From contig JABJJN010000040.1 in the NCBI GenBank assembly GCA_018660835.1, positions 1-64,000 on the forward strand: a stretch of 64,000 nucleotides of DNA, given 5' to 3'. Source of the DNA: Gemmatimonadota bacterium (GTDB taxonomy: Bacteria > Latescibacterota > UBA2968 > UBA8231). Positions 53,265-61,953 of this stretch are shown one piece after another. Position 1 is the first letter of the stretch; each line of letters starts with the position of its first letter. The notes under the pieces are model-generated. The model was not told the DNA's origin. It worked only from the letters and a program-made list of their open reading frames with translations, and searched no databases. The translations under genes were made by a program, and so were the position numbers.

Positions 53265-54209
53265 ATGAGAAAGATTCTGAACTTCGGATCTCTCAACATT
53301 GACCATGTGTATACGGTGCCTGGCATCGTCCAACCTGGGCAGACCTTGCCCTCCAGCACCTACCAGATCCACTCGGGAGGCAAAGGGGGGAATCAGTCCG
53401 CCGCCCTGGCAAAGGCCGGGGCGGAGGTTTTCCATGCTGGACGCGTCGGCACCGACGGGATCCATCTGCTCGAGCATCTCGAGAGTCTGGGCGTCGATAC
53501 ACATTGGACCATCGTCGACCCACTGGAGAAAACGGGTCACGCCATCATTCAGGTAGAGGATCAGGGCGGTGAGAACGCGATCCTATTGTATCCGGGCGCG
53601 AACTACCGCATCGATCTCGATCAGATCTCCAGTACCATTGATGATTTTTTTCCTGATTCTATCTTATTGTTACAGAATGAGATATCGAACATAGCTTCAC
53701 TTTTGGACATAAGCCAAGCTCACTCTTTTGAGGTGGTTCTGAATCCCGCGCCCTATACGCCGGACCTGGGGCAGAGAGGTCATCTGGAACATGTCGATCT
53801 TCTGATCGTGAACGAATCAGAGGCGGCCGGCATCTGCGATGCCCCAGCGGAATCAGGGGGGCCCCTTGATGCAGCCAAGATGCTCGCTGCCCTTCGTTGT
53901 CACGTAAGAGATTCGACGCAGATCCTGCTGACACTCGGCACACGAGGTGCGATTCTCGATGCGCCAGGTCAGAGGCAGATCAGCGTCGCTGCATATAATG
54001 CAGGTCCCGCTCTCGACACGACCGCTGCAGGTGATACGTTCATTGGCTTCTTTCTCGCCGCCCGTGCCGCCGGTTCTGCCGACGAGGTCGCCATGCATCG
54101 AGCCCGTGTTGCTGCTGCCTTGTGTGTCACCGCACCGGGGGCGATGGACTCGATCCCTTCCAAGTCACAGGTCGATGCGCTAACTCATTGCGACAGAGAT
54201 GATTCATGA
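53265..54209 (+). CDS. PfkB-family carbohydrate kinase (ribokinase-like)
   Basis: A 314-residue ribokinase-like kinase. The N-terminal motif 'HSGGKGGNQSAALAKAGAEV' and the C-terminal 'DTTAAGDTFIGFFLAARAAG' with the catalytic Asp are both intact. Codons about 53640-53720 are strikingly AT-rich, with TTA and ATA codons not seen in flanking genes, although the frame stays open. The start follows the aldolase stop directly; the stop overlaps the next gene by 4 bases. Substrate probably a sugar or deoxysugar made by the operon. Confidence 0.91.
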   Translation: MRKILNFGSLNIDHVYTVPGIVQPGQTLPSSTYQIHSGGKGGNQSAALAKAGAEVFHAGRVGTDGIHLLEHLESLGVDTHWTIVDPLEKTGHAIIQVEDQGGENAILLYPGANYRIDLDQISSTIDDFFPDSILLLQNEISNIASLLDISQAHSFEVVLNPAPYTPDLGQRGHLEHVDLLIVNESEAAGICDAPAESGGPLDAAKMLAALRCHVRDSTQILLTLGTRGAILDAPGQRQISVAAYNAGPALDTTAAGDTFIGFFLAARAAGSADEVAMHRARVAAALCVTAPGAMDSIPSKSQVDALTHCDRDDS

Positions 54210-55330
54210 AGATCACTCAATTTGATGTCACGCCCATTCAGCGCCGGGGTCTGATTCTGCAGATCAGAACAGATGAGGGTCTTACGGGCATCGGTGCGCC
54301 CATGAACTACGAGCACGGTCGTACCATTGAGCGCGCAATACGAGATATGAGTGATTACCTCATCGGCAAGGACCCACGGCAGATTGAGGATCACTGGCAG
54401 GTATTGTTCCGCTCCAGTTACAGCCGCCAGATGCCGATCCTGCTGGCTGCTCTGAGTGGGATCGATATGGCTTGCCTGGATATCCTTGGACAGTCCCTCG
54501 GTGCACCGATCTGGCGTCTACTGGGCGGATCTGTGCGACAGAAGATCCGTGTCTATTCCTCGACTGGGGGGCCAGAGCCCGAGAAATACGCCGAAGGTGC
54601 CCTGCGTGCAGTGGAGCGTGGATTCACGGCGGTCAAGATGTGCCCCTTCCCTGAACCCGTGCGTTTCATTGACACACCGGCCATGGTCGACAAGACGATT
54701 CGACGTGTCGCTGCAGTGCGGGAAGCCGTTGGGCCCCAGATAGATGTGGCACTCGATTTCCATCGAGCTGTGAGCCCTGCCATGGCTCGCATGGTCTTAC
54801 CCGAGTTGGAGCCATTGAAGCCGATGTTCGTTGAAGAACCCACGCATCCTGAGAACGTGGATGCACTACTCGAGATCGCCCAGTCTACGTCGATCCCCAT
54901 CGCGACGGGAGAACGAAATACGACCCGCTGGGGTTTTCGCGAGATCTGTGAAAAACGAGCCGCCGCCGTTCTACAGCCCGATATCCGCCATTGCGGTGGG
55001 ATTCTGGAGATGCGCAAGATCGCCTCTCTCGCAGAGATCCACTATCTGTCCATTGCCCCACACTCGGCCTCCGATCCTCTGGGTGTGGTCGCTTCCGTGC
55101 ATGCCATGGCGGGCGTGCCCAATTTCCTGATCCAGGAGTATGGCGGTGGTAATGGTGAAGAACTCTTCCACGAACCCCTCACCTTCCAGGATGGTTTCGT
55201 CGAATTACCCGAAGGCCCCGGAATGGGCGTCACCATCGATGAGCAAAAGCTGGAGGCACTACGCATAACCGAGTGGGGACAACGATCCTCCCGGCGGCAT
55301 CCGGAAGACGACTCGGTCAACGACATCTAG
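54206..55330 (+). CDS. Mandelate racemase/muconate lactonizing enzyme-family protein
   Basis: A 374-residue enolase-superfamily enzyme. The first metal ligand region is 'IDVALDFHRAVSP'; then 'MFVEEPTHPENVDAL', the third ligand in 'PIATGERNTTRWGF', the 'LQPDIRHCGGI' strand and a catalytic His in 'SIAPHSASDP'. This is the sugar-acid dehydratase (galactonate/mannonate-like) layout. The product, a 2-keto-3-deoxy acid, is what the HpcH/HpaI aldolase in the same operon would use. The 3' end is duplicated as a 22-bp copy after the stop. Confidence 0.92.
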   Translation: MKITQFDVTPIQRRGLILQIRTDEGLTGIGAPMNYEHGRTIERAIRDMSDYLIGKDPRQIEDHWQVLFRSSYSRQMPILLAALSGIDMACLDILGQSLGAPIWRLLGGSVRQKIRVYSSTGGPEPEKYAEGALRAVERGFTAVKMCPFPEPVRFIDTPAMVDKTIRRVAAVREAVGPQIDVALDFHRAVSPAMARMVLPELEPLKPMFVEEPTHPENVDALLEIAQSTSIPIATGERNTTRWGFREICEKRAAAVLQPDIRHCGGILEMRKIASLAEIHYLSIAPHSASDPLGVVASVHAMAGVPNFLIQEYGGGNGEELFHEPLTFQDGFVELPEGPGMGVTIDEQKLEALRITEWGQRSSRRHPEDDSVNDI

Positions 55331-55377
55331 ATAGTGTGGCTAGTTGCCCGAGCTTCGACTCGCTCAACGATATCTAG
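55309..55377. repeat. 22-bp direct repeat spanning a gene end
   Basis: The last codons and stop of the enolase-superfamily gene (55309-55330) recur at 55356-55377 with two mismatches. The copies are 47 bases apart. The second copy lies just before the promoter of the PilZ gene. Confidence 0.8.
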
Positions 55378-55389
55378 GTCAATAACTCG

Positions 55390-55419
55390 TTGACCTTTGG
55401 GTGCAGGTCTTGGTATCAT
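55390..55419 (+). promoter_or_regulatory. Candidate promoter for the PilZ-domain gene
   Basis: TTGACC at 55390-55395, an 18-base spacer and TATCAT at 55414-55419, in the 169-base gap before the PilZ gene. Motif and spacing fit a vegetative promoter; transcription would give an approximately 75-base leader. Confidence 0.5.
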
Positions 55420-55499
55420 GAATGCAACCTTCACCGCCACAATGAGTTGCGCCCAGTTGGCGTCGAACCGTCCCCTATCCCGACATCCTGCGAGACATT

Positions 55500-56879
55500 T
55501 TGCGAGAAGGCTCCCTCAAGGAAATCCTGCCCCTTCTGCGTCCACGCTCGGCGGAGCCGACCCTTTTCACGCAGACCGTCTGGTATCTATTGTGGGTCGG
55601 TCTGGCGATCCTCGTCATCCTCTACCTCTACCGCCTCTGCCGCCAGCGCAAGCAACGACACGCCGATTTCCTCGCAGTCTGCCAGGAGGCGGGGCTCAGC
55701 GTGGCTCAAACCAGCCTCCTCGAGAAAGTTGCCAAGTCGCGCAAGTTGCAGCAGCCAGAGCGACTCATTTCTAGCGCGCATGCCTTCGAGAGGCAGGTAG
55801 GTGGCTACGCCCAGCAGCTTGCCCATCGACATCCAAAGCACAAACACCTGCGCCAGATCGGCAGATTGCGAGAGGAACTAGGATTTGATGACCTTCCTGC
55901 CGATCAGGCGTTGATCTCGACTCGCCAGATCGACCGGGGGCAGAGGGTCATGCTGTTGGACATCGACGAACAGACGCATGAGGAAATCCTCATCCCCTGG
56001 CTGGTCCTCGAGCGAGATGAAGCCGTCCTCGAGTTGTCACCTCTCCTCAGAGAGGTGGGTGGCCACCAGATCCGACGTGGTGAGCATATCGATGTGCGCT
56101 TCTGGCGTGAGGGCGATACAGAATACCACTTCCAGGGCCTTGTTCGATCAGTCCAGGGGGAGAATCTGACGATCCCGCACGCAACACGCGTGGAACGCAT
56201 GCAGCACCGCGACTTCTATCGCATCCATGTCGACTTCCCCGTTGATCTGTATGGCCTTCATCAAGGAGAGGACACGGCAGAAGCGGCCAACCAGTCGCCG
56301 GAAGCCGCGGGGATCGCCCTATTGGGCGAGGATGGCTCGTCTGCTGAGGAAGGCGGCTCGGCCGAGATAAGTTCTGGCGAGATGGCCGCAGACCAGGGCA
56401 CTGTTGAATCGGGGGCTGAAGACCCATCAGCTGAAACCATCCCGGAGGATGCTGAACGACTGCACGGCCGGGTGGAGAATCTCTCAGCCGGCGGACTCGC
56501 TGTGGTGCTAGCCGCCGGCGCCCTGCCCGAGGGCAGCCTTGCCCAGCAAGCGGGCGAGGCTGAATGGCTGTGGATGATCGACCCCGCTTTCGAGGACGAG
56601 TTTCCCTTGGCAGGGGTCATCTGTCGCGCTGTCAGCACCGAAACGGTGGCTGCGGGCGAGCAACTGGTAAAAATGCAATTTGAAGGGCTGCCGACGGCTG
56701 TGGAGAAAGAGATCGTGCAGCGAGTGTATCAGCACCAGCTCGATACGGCGGGGGGAGCCCCCTCCCCGCCTCGCCCTACACAAGCCGACATTGAAATAGC
56801 TCCCGAAGAAGAGCCAGGCCTGGACGACGAGATCCCCCTGGAGCCGAACGACTCAGCCTCCTTGCCTGACGAGGCGTAA
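55500..56879 (+). CDS. Membrane-anchored PilZ/YcgR-like c-di-GMP effector candidate
   Basis: A 459-residue protein with one membrane helix near the N-terminus (residues about 24-43, 'TVWYLLWVGLAILVILYLY'), a basic helical linker to about residue 120, then a YcgR-N-like domain ('GQRVMLLDI', 'WREGDTEYHFQGLV') and a split PilZ domain starting 'RVERMQHRDFYRIHVDFPV'. The PilZ Arg motif is present as 'R...R'-type; the 'NLSAGGLAV' motif appears about 100 residues later, after an acidic low-complexity insert (residues about 255-320). Such proteins brake flagella on binding c-di-GMP. The tail is Pro/Glu-rich. Start is TTG; no better one is seen. Confidence 0.8.
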   Translation: MREGSLKEILPLLRPRSAEPTLFTQTVWYLLWVGLAILVILYLYRLCRQRKQRHADFLAVCQEAGLSVAQTSLLEKVAKSRKLQQPERLISSAHAFERQVGGYAQQLAHRHPKHKHLRQIGRLREELGFDDLPADQALISTRQIDRGQRVMLLDIDEQTHEEILIPWLVLERDEAVLELSPLLREVGGHQIRRGEHIDVRFWREGDTEYHFQGLVRSVQGENLTIPHATRVERMQHRDFYRIHVDFPVDLYGLHQGEDTAEAANQSPEAAGIALLGEDGSSAEEGGSAEISSGEMAADQGTVESGAEDPSAETIPEDAERLHGRVENLSAGGLAVVLAAGALPEGSLAQQAGEAEWLWMIDPAFEDEFPLAGVICRAVSTETVAAGEQLVKMQFEGLPTAVEKEIVQRVYQHQLDTAGGAPSPPRPTQADIEIAPEEEPGLDDEIPLEPNDSASLPDEA

Positions 56880-56894
56880 GGTTAGCGATCGCCC

Positions 56895-58025
56895 TCAGAT
56901 CGGCATGTAGGAAAGCCCGAACAGGCGCTCAACGAACCAACCGACACCAAAAAGCAGGATGATGGCGGAGGCGATGTGTATGAGTCTGCGTTGATATCCC
57001 CGTCGCGCTGCCAGCAGTATCACGGGGAGCATGATGGCGACGATGACGATCTGCCCCATTTCCACACCGATATTGAATGCCAGCAGTGACGCGATGAGCC
57101 CCTCGGATGGCAGTCCAAGGTCTCTGAGCACATTTGCAAAGCCAAAACCGTGTACAAAACCAAAACCAAAGGTCAACAGCCAGCGGTGTTTGCTGTCCCG
57201 AATCCAGAAATTCTCCAACGCCACATAGGCGATACTCAGGGCGATGCCCGCTTCGACCCAGCGCGTGGGCAGAGTGACCACATCGAGGGCCGCCAGGATC
57301 AGTGTAATACTGTGGGCGACGGTAAAAGCGGAGACGATCTTCACCAGCGGCCCAAGTCTGGAGCCGATCACTATGAGAGCCGCCAGAAACATGATATGAT
57401 CGTAGCCGACAAAAATGTGCTCGATGCCCAGCCAGATGAAGTGGCCTACCTGGGCGAGCAGATCGACCTCTTCGCGAAGTTGGAATCGATCCTCTGGAGA
57501 AGCAGCCGACAAGACGGACAGTAGCTCCGGCTGCAGTGCGTCAACACGGAAGCGCACCAGATTCTTGTGCTCCGCCAACAGCGGTGGTTGCAGCAACAAG
57601 GACAGATCGAGGACGAGTTCACGCGGTTCGCCGGTTGTCGGCACAGCGTACACAGCGCGCAGGAAGAGATTGCCATCGCCGTCGATATCCGGCGATGCGT
57701 CTTGCATTTTCAACCCGATCGCTACGTCGTCGAGTTGCACCTGAACTCGGTCGCGCAGCAGCTGCGCAACCCGTCCCCCGCCTGCCTCCACTTCATCCCG
57801 CCACAGAACCCCATCGCCATTCGCATCAATCTGAGGATCCAGACGGAGCAGATCGGCTTCATCTATGGAAAGCACGACGCGGATCTCATCTGCTTTCAGT
57901 GTGAGGGCCGAATAGGATGTATTTATCTCGTGGGCATCACTTGCCAGTGGCAGTAGCAGCAACATCGCCACCCACCACGGGGTGATCGCAACGACGCACT
58001 TCTCCCACGAAAACACGCTGTTCAT
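56895..58025 (-). CDS. HupE/UreJ-family membrane protein with EF-hand-like periplasmic domain
   Basis: A 376-residue protein: signal peptide, extracytoplasmic domain of roughly 170 residues, then about six membrane helices with the HupE/UreJ motif 'LGIEHIFVGYDHIMFLAALI' (His and Asp in the membrane) and 'GFGFVHGFGFANVL'. The outer domain has two EF-hand-like loops, 'DANGDGVLWRDE' and 'DIDGDGNLFLR'. HupE proteins move metals such as nickel or cobalt; this subgroup may handle copper or another metal because SCO1 and a cytochrome c lie just upstream. ATG 58025 is preferred over 58046. Last gene of the glgC operon. Confidence 0.87.
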   Translation of the reverse strand: MNSVFSWEKCVVAITPWWVAMLLLLPLASDAHEINTSYSALTLKADEIRVVLSIDEADLLRLDPQIDANGDGVLWRDEVEAGGGRVAQLLRDRVQVQLDDVAIGLKMQDASPDIDGDGNLFLRAVYAVPTTGEPRELVLDLSLLLQPPLLAEHKNLVRFRVDALQPELLSVLSAASPEDRFQLREEVDLLAQVGHFIWLGIEHIFVGYDHIMFLAALIVIGSRLGPLVKIVSAFTVAHSITLILAALDVVTLPTRWVEAGIALSIAYVALENFWIRDSKHRWLLTFGFGFVHGFGFANVLRDLGLPSEGLIASLLAFNIGVEMGQIVIVAIMLPVILLAARRGYQRRLIHIASAIILLFGVGWFVERLFGLSYMPI

Positions 58026-58054
58026 GTTAACTCTATCCTCTATCAAGACGGGGG

Positions 58055-58624
58055 TTAGTTCTCTACATGGTCGATGGCGTCGACCATGTGATCAATGTCA
58101 TCATCACTGCCAAAGACATCGCACACTTTATCGGCCGCATCGAGAAGATAAATGCGCGAAGAGTGGTCGATCGCCCCAGCACTCGTGCGGCCGAGACCGG
58201 CGGCAAAGGAGCGTGCAATGGTGGTGATCTGTCCTGCATCCTGGCTCGTAAGACCTACCATGGGAAAATCGTATTCGTGGACGTATTGTGCCAGACGCTC
58301 GGGCGTATCTCGGCGTGGATCGACGCTGATGAACAGCACCGTAACATCCTCTCTCTGCAGCTCTCTCATCACCGAGGCCAGTCGGGACATCGTTAATGGA
58401 CATACGTCGGGACAGGAGGTAAACCCAAAAAACAAGAGACTGACACCGCTGTGCTCGCTCAACACGAAGCGCTGCCCCTCGTGATCCGTCAACGTGAAAT
58501 CGCTACCAAGGTGACGATAGATATTGGGATCCTGGGCGTCGCTCTTGCTCCTGTCCCCCGAGCAGGCAAAGCAGATAGCAGCAAGAGCGACCATTGCACA
58601 AGCAAGGGGTCTCGGGCTAGTCAT
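58055..58624 (-). CDS. SCO1/SenC-family lipoprotein
   Basis: A 189-residue lipoprotein with lipobox Cys21 ('AICFAC') and a thioredoxin fold. The copper ligands C71 and C75 ('TSCPDVCP') and His154 ('GAIDHSSRIYL') are all present. SCO proteins load copper into the CuA site of cytochrome oxidase or act as thiol reductases. It overlaps the cytochrome c gene upstream by 8 bases. No oxidase genes are in the window. Confidence 0.94.
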   Translation of the reverse strand: MTSPRPLACAMVALAAICFACSGDRSKSDAQDPNIYRHLGSDFTLTDHEGQRFVLSEHSGVSLLFFGFTSCPDVCPLTMSRLASVMRELQREDVTVLFISVDPRRDTPERLAQYVHEYDFPMVGLTSQDAGQITTIARSFAAGLGRTSAGAIDHSSRIYLLDAADKVCDVFGSDDDIDHMVDAIDHVEN

Positions 58625-59006
58625 CCGCCGGCTCTGCCAGAGACGTGATGTATGTCGCCAGTGCGCGTCGATGCTCTAGTGCAAGGTGACCGTAGCCGGG
58701 CATTGCCCCACGCCCCCCCGCACCCGTCCGAATCGCTTCGGCGATCTCGTCGACTGAGTGACCAAGATTGAATTGGCCAGATTTGGAGAAATCTCGTGGC
58801 GGCGGATCCAGGGAGCGCGCCATGCGGCCGTCGCCTCTGCCCTTCTCGCCGTGGCACAACGCACATCCGTGGTCGCGATATAACCGCTGTCCCGCTTCGA
58901 CGCTGACCGCCGCCTGCGACTCAGACGCGGGGGCAGCGCCGTCACAGCCCACCAGCAGCCCGAAGACACACGCCACGATGCCTCCAAGTCTGTGTATCGG
59001 CGTCAA
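58617..59006 (-). CDS. Small c-type cytochrome lipoprotein
   Basis: A 129-residue lipoprotein with lipobox Cys21 ('LLVGC'), one heme site C48-x2-C51-H52 ('CALCH') and a likely axial Met102 in 'GAMPGYG'. The layout is that of a class I cytochrome c such as those serving oxidases or dehydrogenases at the membrane. It overlaps glgC by 4 bases and the SCO1 gene by 8, so it is co-translated with both; the link to glycogen synthesis is unexplained. Confidence 0.93.
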   Translation of the reverse strand: MTPIHRLGGIVACVFGLLVGCDGAAPASESQAAVSVEAGQRLYRDHGCALCHGEKGRGDGRMARSLDPPPRDFSKSGQFNLGHSVDEIAEAIRTGAGGRGAMPGYGHLALEHRRALATYITSLAEPADD

Positions 59007-60268
59007 ATCCTCATTCCATCAGGGATGACGCCATCCTTGGGAATCACAACAATCCCTTCGCGGATGTAGTAACCTTCACCGTCGATATCATCAACGCCGG
59101 CATCGTTGGTGATATAGACGCCTTCCCCAATTCTCGCATTCTTGTCGACAATCGCCTTTTCGATGACGCTGCCTGCGCCGATACCGACGGGCGGAATATG
59201 CATCGCCGCATCTCTCTGTTTATCTGCTGAGGTCTGGTAGAAATCAGCCCCCATCACGATCGACTCACGAACTTGCACGCCGGAACCGATGATCGAGCGC
59301 ACGCCGACGACAGATTCTTCGATATGTGCATCCGCGATCACACAGCCCTCGGCGACAATACCGCGATCAACCCGGCATCCATGCATACGCGACGCAGCAA
59401 GATTTCTCTGATGCGTGTAGATCGGTGCATTCGGTTGGTGGAACTCAAAGGCTGGCGTCTGTTTGACGAGCGAAATATTTGATCGATAAAAAGCCCCAAT
59501 CGTGCCAATATCCTCCCAGTAGCCGTCGTAGGTATGGGCATAGACGTTGAGAGTTTCGATCGCTTTGGGAATGATATGTCGACCAAAATCGTCCTCCGGC
59601 ACACTCACAAGCAGACTTGTCAGTACTTGTGGCTCGAAGATGTAGATGCCCATGCTCGCCAGATACTTCGCCTCCGGATCGTCACCCGGCGCGGCTGGCA
59701 ATTCCAGGGCATCGAGTTCTTCCTCGGTCTGTGGTTTCTCACAGAAGGCGATGATCCGCCCCTCCTCGTCGACCTTTAGAATCCCCAATTCGGAAGCCTG
59801 ATCCCGCCGAACGGGTTTCACGGCAATACTGACATCCCCTGCCCGCTCGCGATGCTCTTCGACAAAGGTGCGGTAGTCCATCCGATACAGATGATCGCCC
59901 GACAGAATCAGGATTTCGTTGCCACGACGCGAGTGAATGCGACGAAGCTGCTTACGTACAGCATCCGCCGTCCCCTGATACCAATTCATGTCGGCCGTGG
60001 TCTGCTCTGCGGCAAGAATCTCGACAAACCCATCACCAAAATTATCAAAGCGATAGGTCAGGCCGACGTGTCGATTCAGAGACCCGGAATTGAACTGGGT
60101 GAGAACAAAAATCTTGTCGACGCCTGAATGGATGCAGTTGCTGATGGGAATATCGATGAGCCGATATTTACCACCAATTGGCACAGCGGGCTTCGAGCGA
60201 TACTGGGTCAAGGGAAACAGACGTGCCCCCTGACCACCCCCGAGTATCACTCCAATGACATTGCGCAT
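59003..60268 (-). CDS. glgC: Glucose-1-phosphate adenylyltransferase
   Basis: A 421-residue ADP-glucose pyrophosphorylase, the committed step of glycogen synthesis. It starts 'VIGVILGGGQGARLFPLTQYRSKPAVPIGGKYRLIDIPISNC', has 'GTADAVRKQL', 'LSGDHLYRMDY' and a C-terminal left-handed beta-helix with 'YTHQRNLAASRM' and many 'V.G' turns. The length fits the allosteric bacterial enzyme. It is first of a leftward operon with cytochrome c, SCO1 and HupE. No glgA or glgB is present nearby. Confidence 0.96.
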   Translation of the reverse strand: MRNVIGVILGGGQGARLFPLTQYRSKPAVPIGGKYRLIDIPISNCIHSGVDKIFVLTQFNSGSLNRHVGLTYRFDNFGDGFVEILAAEQTTADMNWYQGTADAVRKQLRRIHSRRGNEILILSGDHLYRMDYRTFVEEHRERAGDVSIAVKPVRRDQASELGILKVDEEGRIIAFCEKPQTEEELDALELPAAPGDDPEAKYLASMGIYIFEPQVLTSLLVSVPEDDFGRHIIPKAIETLNVYAHTYDGYWEDIGTIGAFYRSNISLVKQTPAFEFHQPNAPIYTHQRNLAASRMHGCRVDRGIVAEGCVIADAHIEESVVGVRSIIGSGVQVRESIVMGADFYQTSADKQRDAAMHIPPVGIGAGSVIEKAIVDKNARIGEGVYITNDAGVDDIDGEGYYIREGIVVIPKDGVIPDGMRI

Positions 60269-60346
60269 ACGCTTTGTCTCCCAAGTGCTGATACCACGTA
60301 CAGTTATGGCTGCTTAAGTTCCGCCAAACGCAGATGCACGCAAGCC

Positions 60347-61795
60347 CTACGGCGCAGCTGATTCGTTCCAGGAACGCGTCTGTGCAGTGGCTGTTGCCAG
60401 CCGCCACGCTTCGATCAACTGAGCATCCTCACCATAGACATCCGTCAGACGCCGCAGTTGTCCGTCCACCACATCCAAAGTCCAATAGATGAAGAAGACG
60501 GGTAGCGGTCGCTGCAACGACACAACACCCGTCTTGTGAGCAACCAGAAGGGACTCAAAACGAGCTTCGCCGCGCCCCCCGGCGAGTAGGCCCCTGGCCA
60601 GATCGACAGCTTGCTCAACTCGCACACAGCCATGACTCAAGTCACGCTCGTCACCACCAAACAGTGCCGGCGACGGTGTATCATGAAGAAAAATGGCGAA
60701 GGGGTTCTTGAGATTGAACTTCACTTCCCCCAGGGGGTTGCTACCACCTGGTGCCTGGACAAAAGCGAGTCCTTGCGTCTGCGATCTGTCACGCCAGTCG
60801 ACACGGTTCAGTTCAACAGGTCGAGCCTGTCGAAAGACATGGAATCCGCTCGAACGCAGGAAACGAGCATCATCCCGTGCGCGTGGGAGTAGTTCATCGC
60901 GTGCGATGGACGCCGGAACGTGCCAGGATGGGTACACAACTATATCCGTGATCTGGCTGGCAAAGGATGGCGTCCGCCGGAAGGGCTCTCCCACAATGAC
61001 GCGGCGACTCGACTGATGAACGCCCCCGCGAATCCAGTCTAACTCGAAGGCAGCGAGGCGAACCAACAGATAGTCGTCGCCAAGATCTCGGGGTAGCCAA
61101 CGCCAACGGTCAAGATTGGCCTCCAGGCGAAGCAGTTCGTCGCCCTCTGCTGTCGCAAGAAATCCTGCGAGTTCTGCGTAGGCGAGGCGCCGCGGCGTGA
61201 GTCGCTCAAGAGCAGCAGCTACATCATTGAAGGCGAGACTTGTCGTGAGCAGTCCCGCCAGGTCGCTGGGCCGATCGGGCACATGCCAGTGATCTGTCAC
61301 TTGGCGAGGATCAAGCAAACCACGACGAAGGTGATCTGCGTGCACGATAAATGTCTCACTGAGGGACAGGTCCAGCCGGGCCAACTGACGGTCATCTATG
61401 CGTCCCTGTCTTGAGGCAGTCACGGACACACGCAGCGCCTCGAGTCGATAGAGATTCGGTGGCAAGCCCTGTGCAGCAGCTGCCTCGAGAGCCCCGAGCA
61501 GATCGTCTGCCTGAGACAGGGCTCCTTGGGGCCCTACCCAACCGGGTTTGTATCCTCTGGAAGCGTAGAAACGTTCCAACATCTGTCGCCTATAGCGACT
61601 ACGTGCGATCTGAGTCGGGGCTGTCGGCCCGTGGGTCGGTTGCGTGTCGTGAGATGGCCCACGGCCACCGGACAACAGCTGACGAAGCTCCGCTTCGATG
61701 TGGCCCAGACTCAGCAGCTCACCATCGATCGTTCCTCCACAGCTGGAGAGACTGACAATCAGCCCCCCTATCAGTGCCTGGTAGACGCGTCGCAA
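60347..61795 (-). CDS. L,D-transpeptidase, YcbB/LdtD-like
   Basis: A peptidoglycan cross-linking enzyme making 3-3 bonds. From TTG 61795 it has 482 residues and begins with a basic residue pair, a hydrophobic run and a lipobox-like Cys ('IVSLSSC'). A peptidoglycan-binding-like region ('FYASRGYKPGWV', 'AAAQGLPPNLYRL') comes first, then the YkuD domain with 'PFAIFLHDTPSPALF' and the nucleophile in 'LSHGCVRVEQA'. The frame is open to GTG 61930, but that part is unlike the family. A codon run near 60805-60835 contains an ACAGG-N5-CCTGT stem. The lipoprotein start is my inference. Confidence 0.88.
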   Translation of the reverse strand: MRRVYQALIGGLIVSLSSCGGTIDGELLSLGHIEAELRQLLSGGRGPSHDTQPTHGPTAPTQIARSRYRRQMLERFYASRGYKPGWVGPQGALSQADDLLGALEAAAAQGLPPNLYRLEALRVSVTASRQGRIDDRQLARLDLSLSETFIVHADHLRRGLLDPRQVTDHWHVPDRPSDLAGLLTTSLAFNDVAAALERLTPRRLAYAELAGFLATAEGDELLRLEANLDRWRWLPRDLGDDYLLVRLAAFELDWIRGGVHQSSRRVIVGEPFRRTPSFASQITDIVVYPSWHVPASIARDELLPRARDDARFLRSSGFHVFRQARPVELNRVDWRDRSQTQGLAFVQAPGGSNPLGEVKFNLKNPFAIFLHDTPSPALFGGDERDLSHGCVRVEQAVDLARGLLAGGRGEARFESLLVAHKTGVVSLQRPLPVFFIYWTLDVVDGQLRRLTDVYGEDAQLIEAWRLATATAQTRSWNESAAP

Positions 61796-61953
61796 GGTCG
61801 TCAGACCACCCAGTTGGAGACAAGCCCTGCAACAGCAAAGTAAATGAGCAAGGACAGCACATCGTTCACCATCGTGGTCTGGCCTGTTGCAAGTCAGAGG
61901 GGAGGTCAAGAATATACGGGCAGTTGCCACGACAGTGATCCACCGCTACTGTC

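Noticed and set aside
60800-60840. ACAGG-N5-CCTGT stem as a mobile repeat (resembling common CTTCGACAGGCTC-type repeats)
   Set aside because: Only one copy is seen in the window and it is within a conserved coding frame; a single short stem is not enough evidence.
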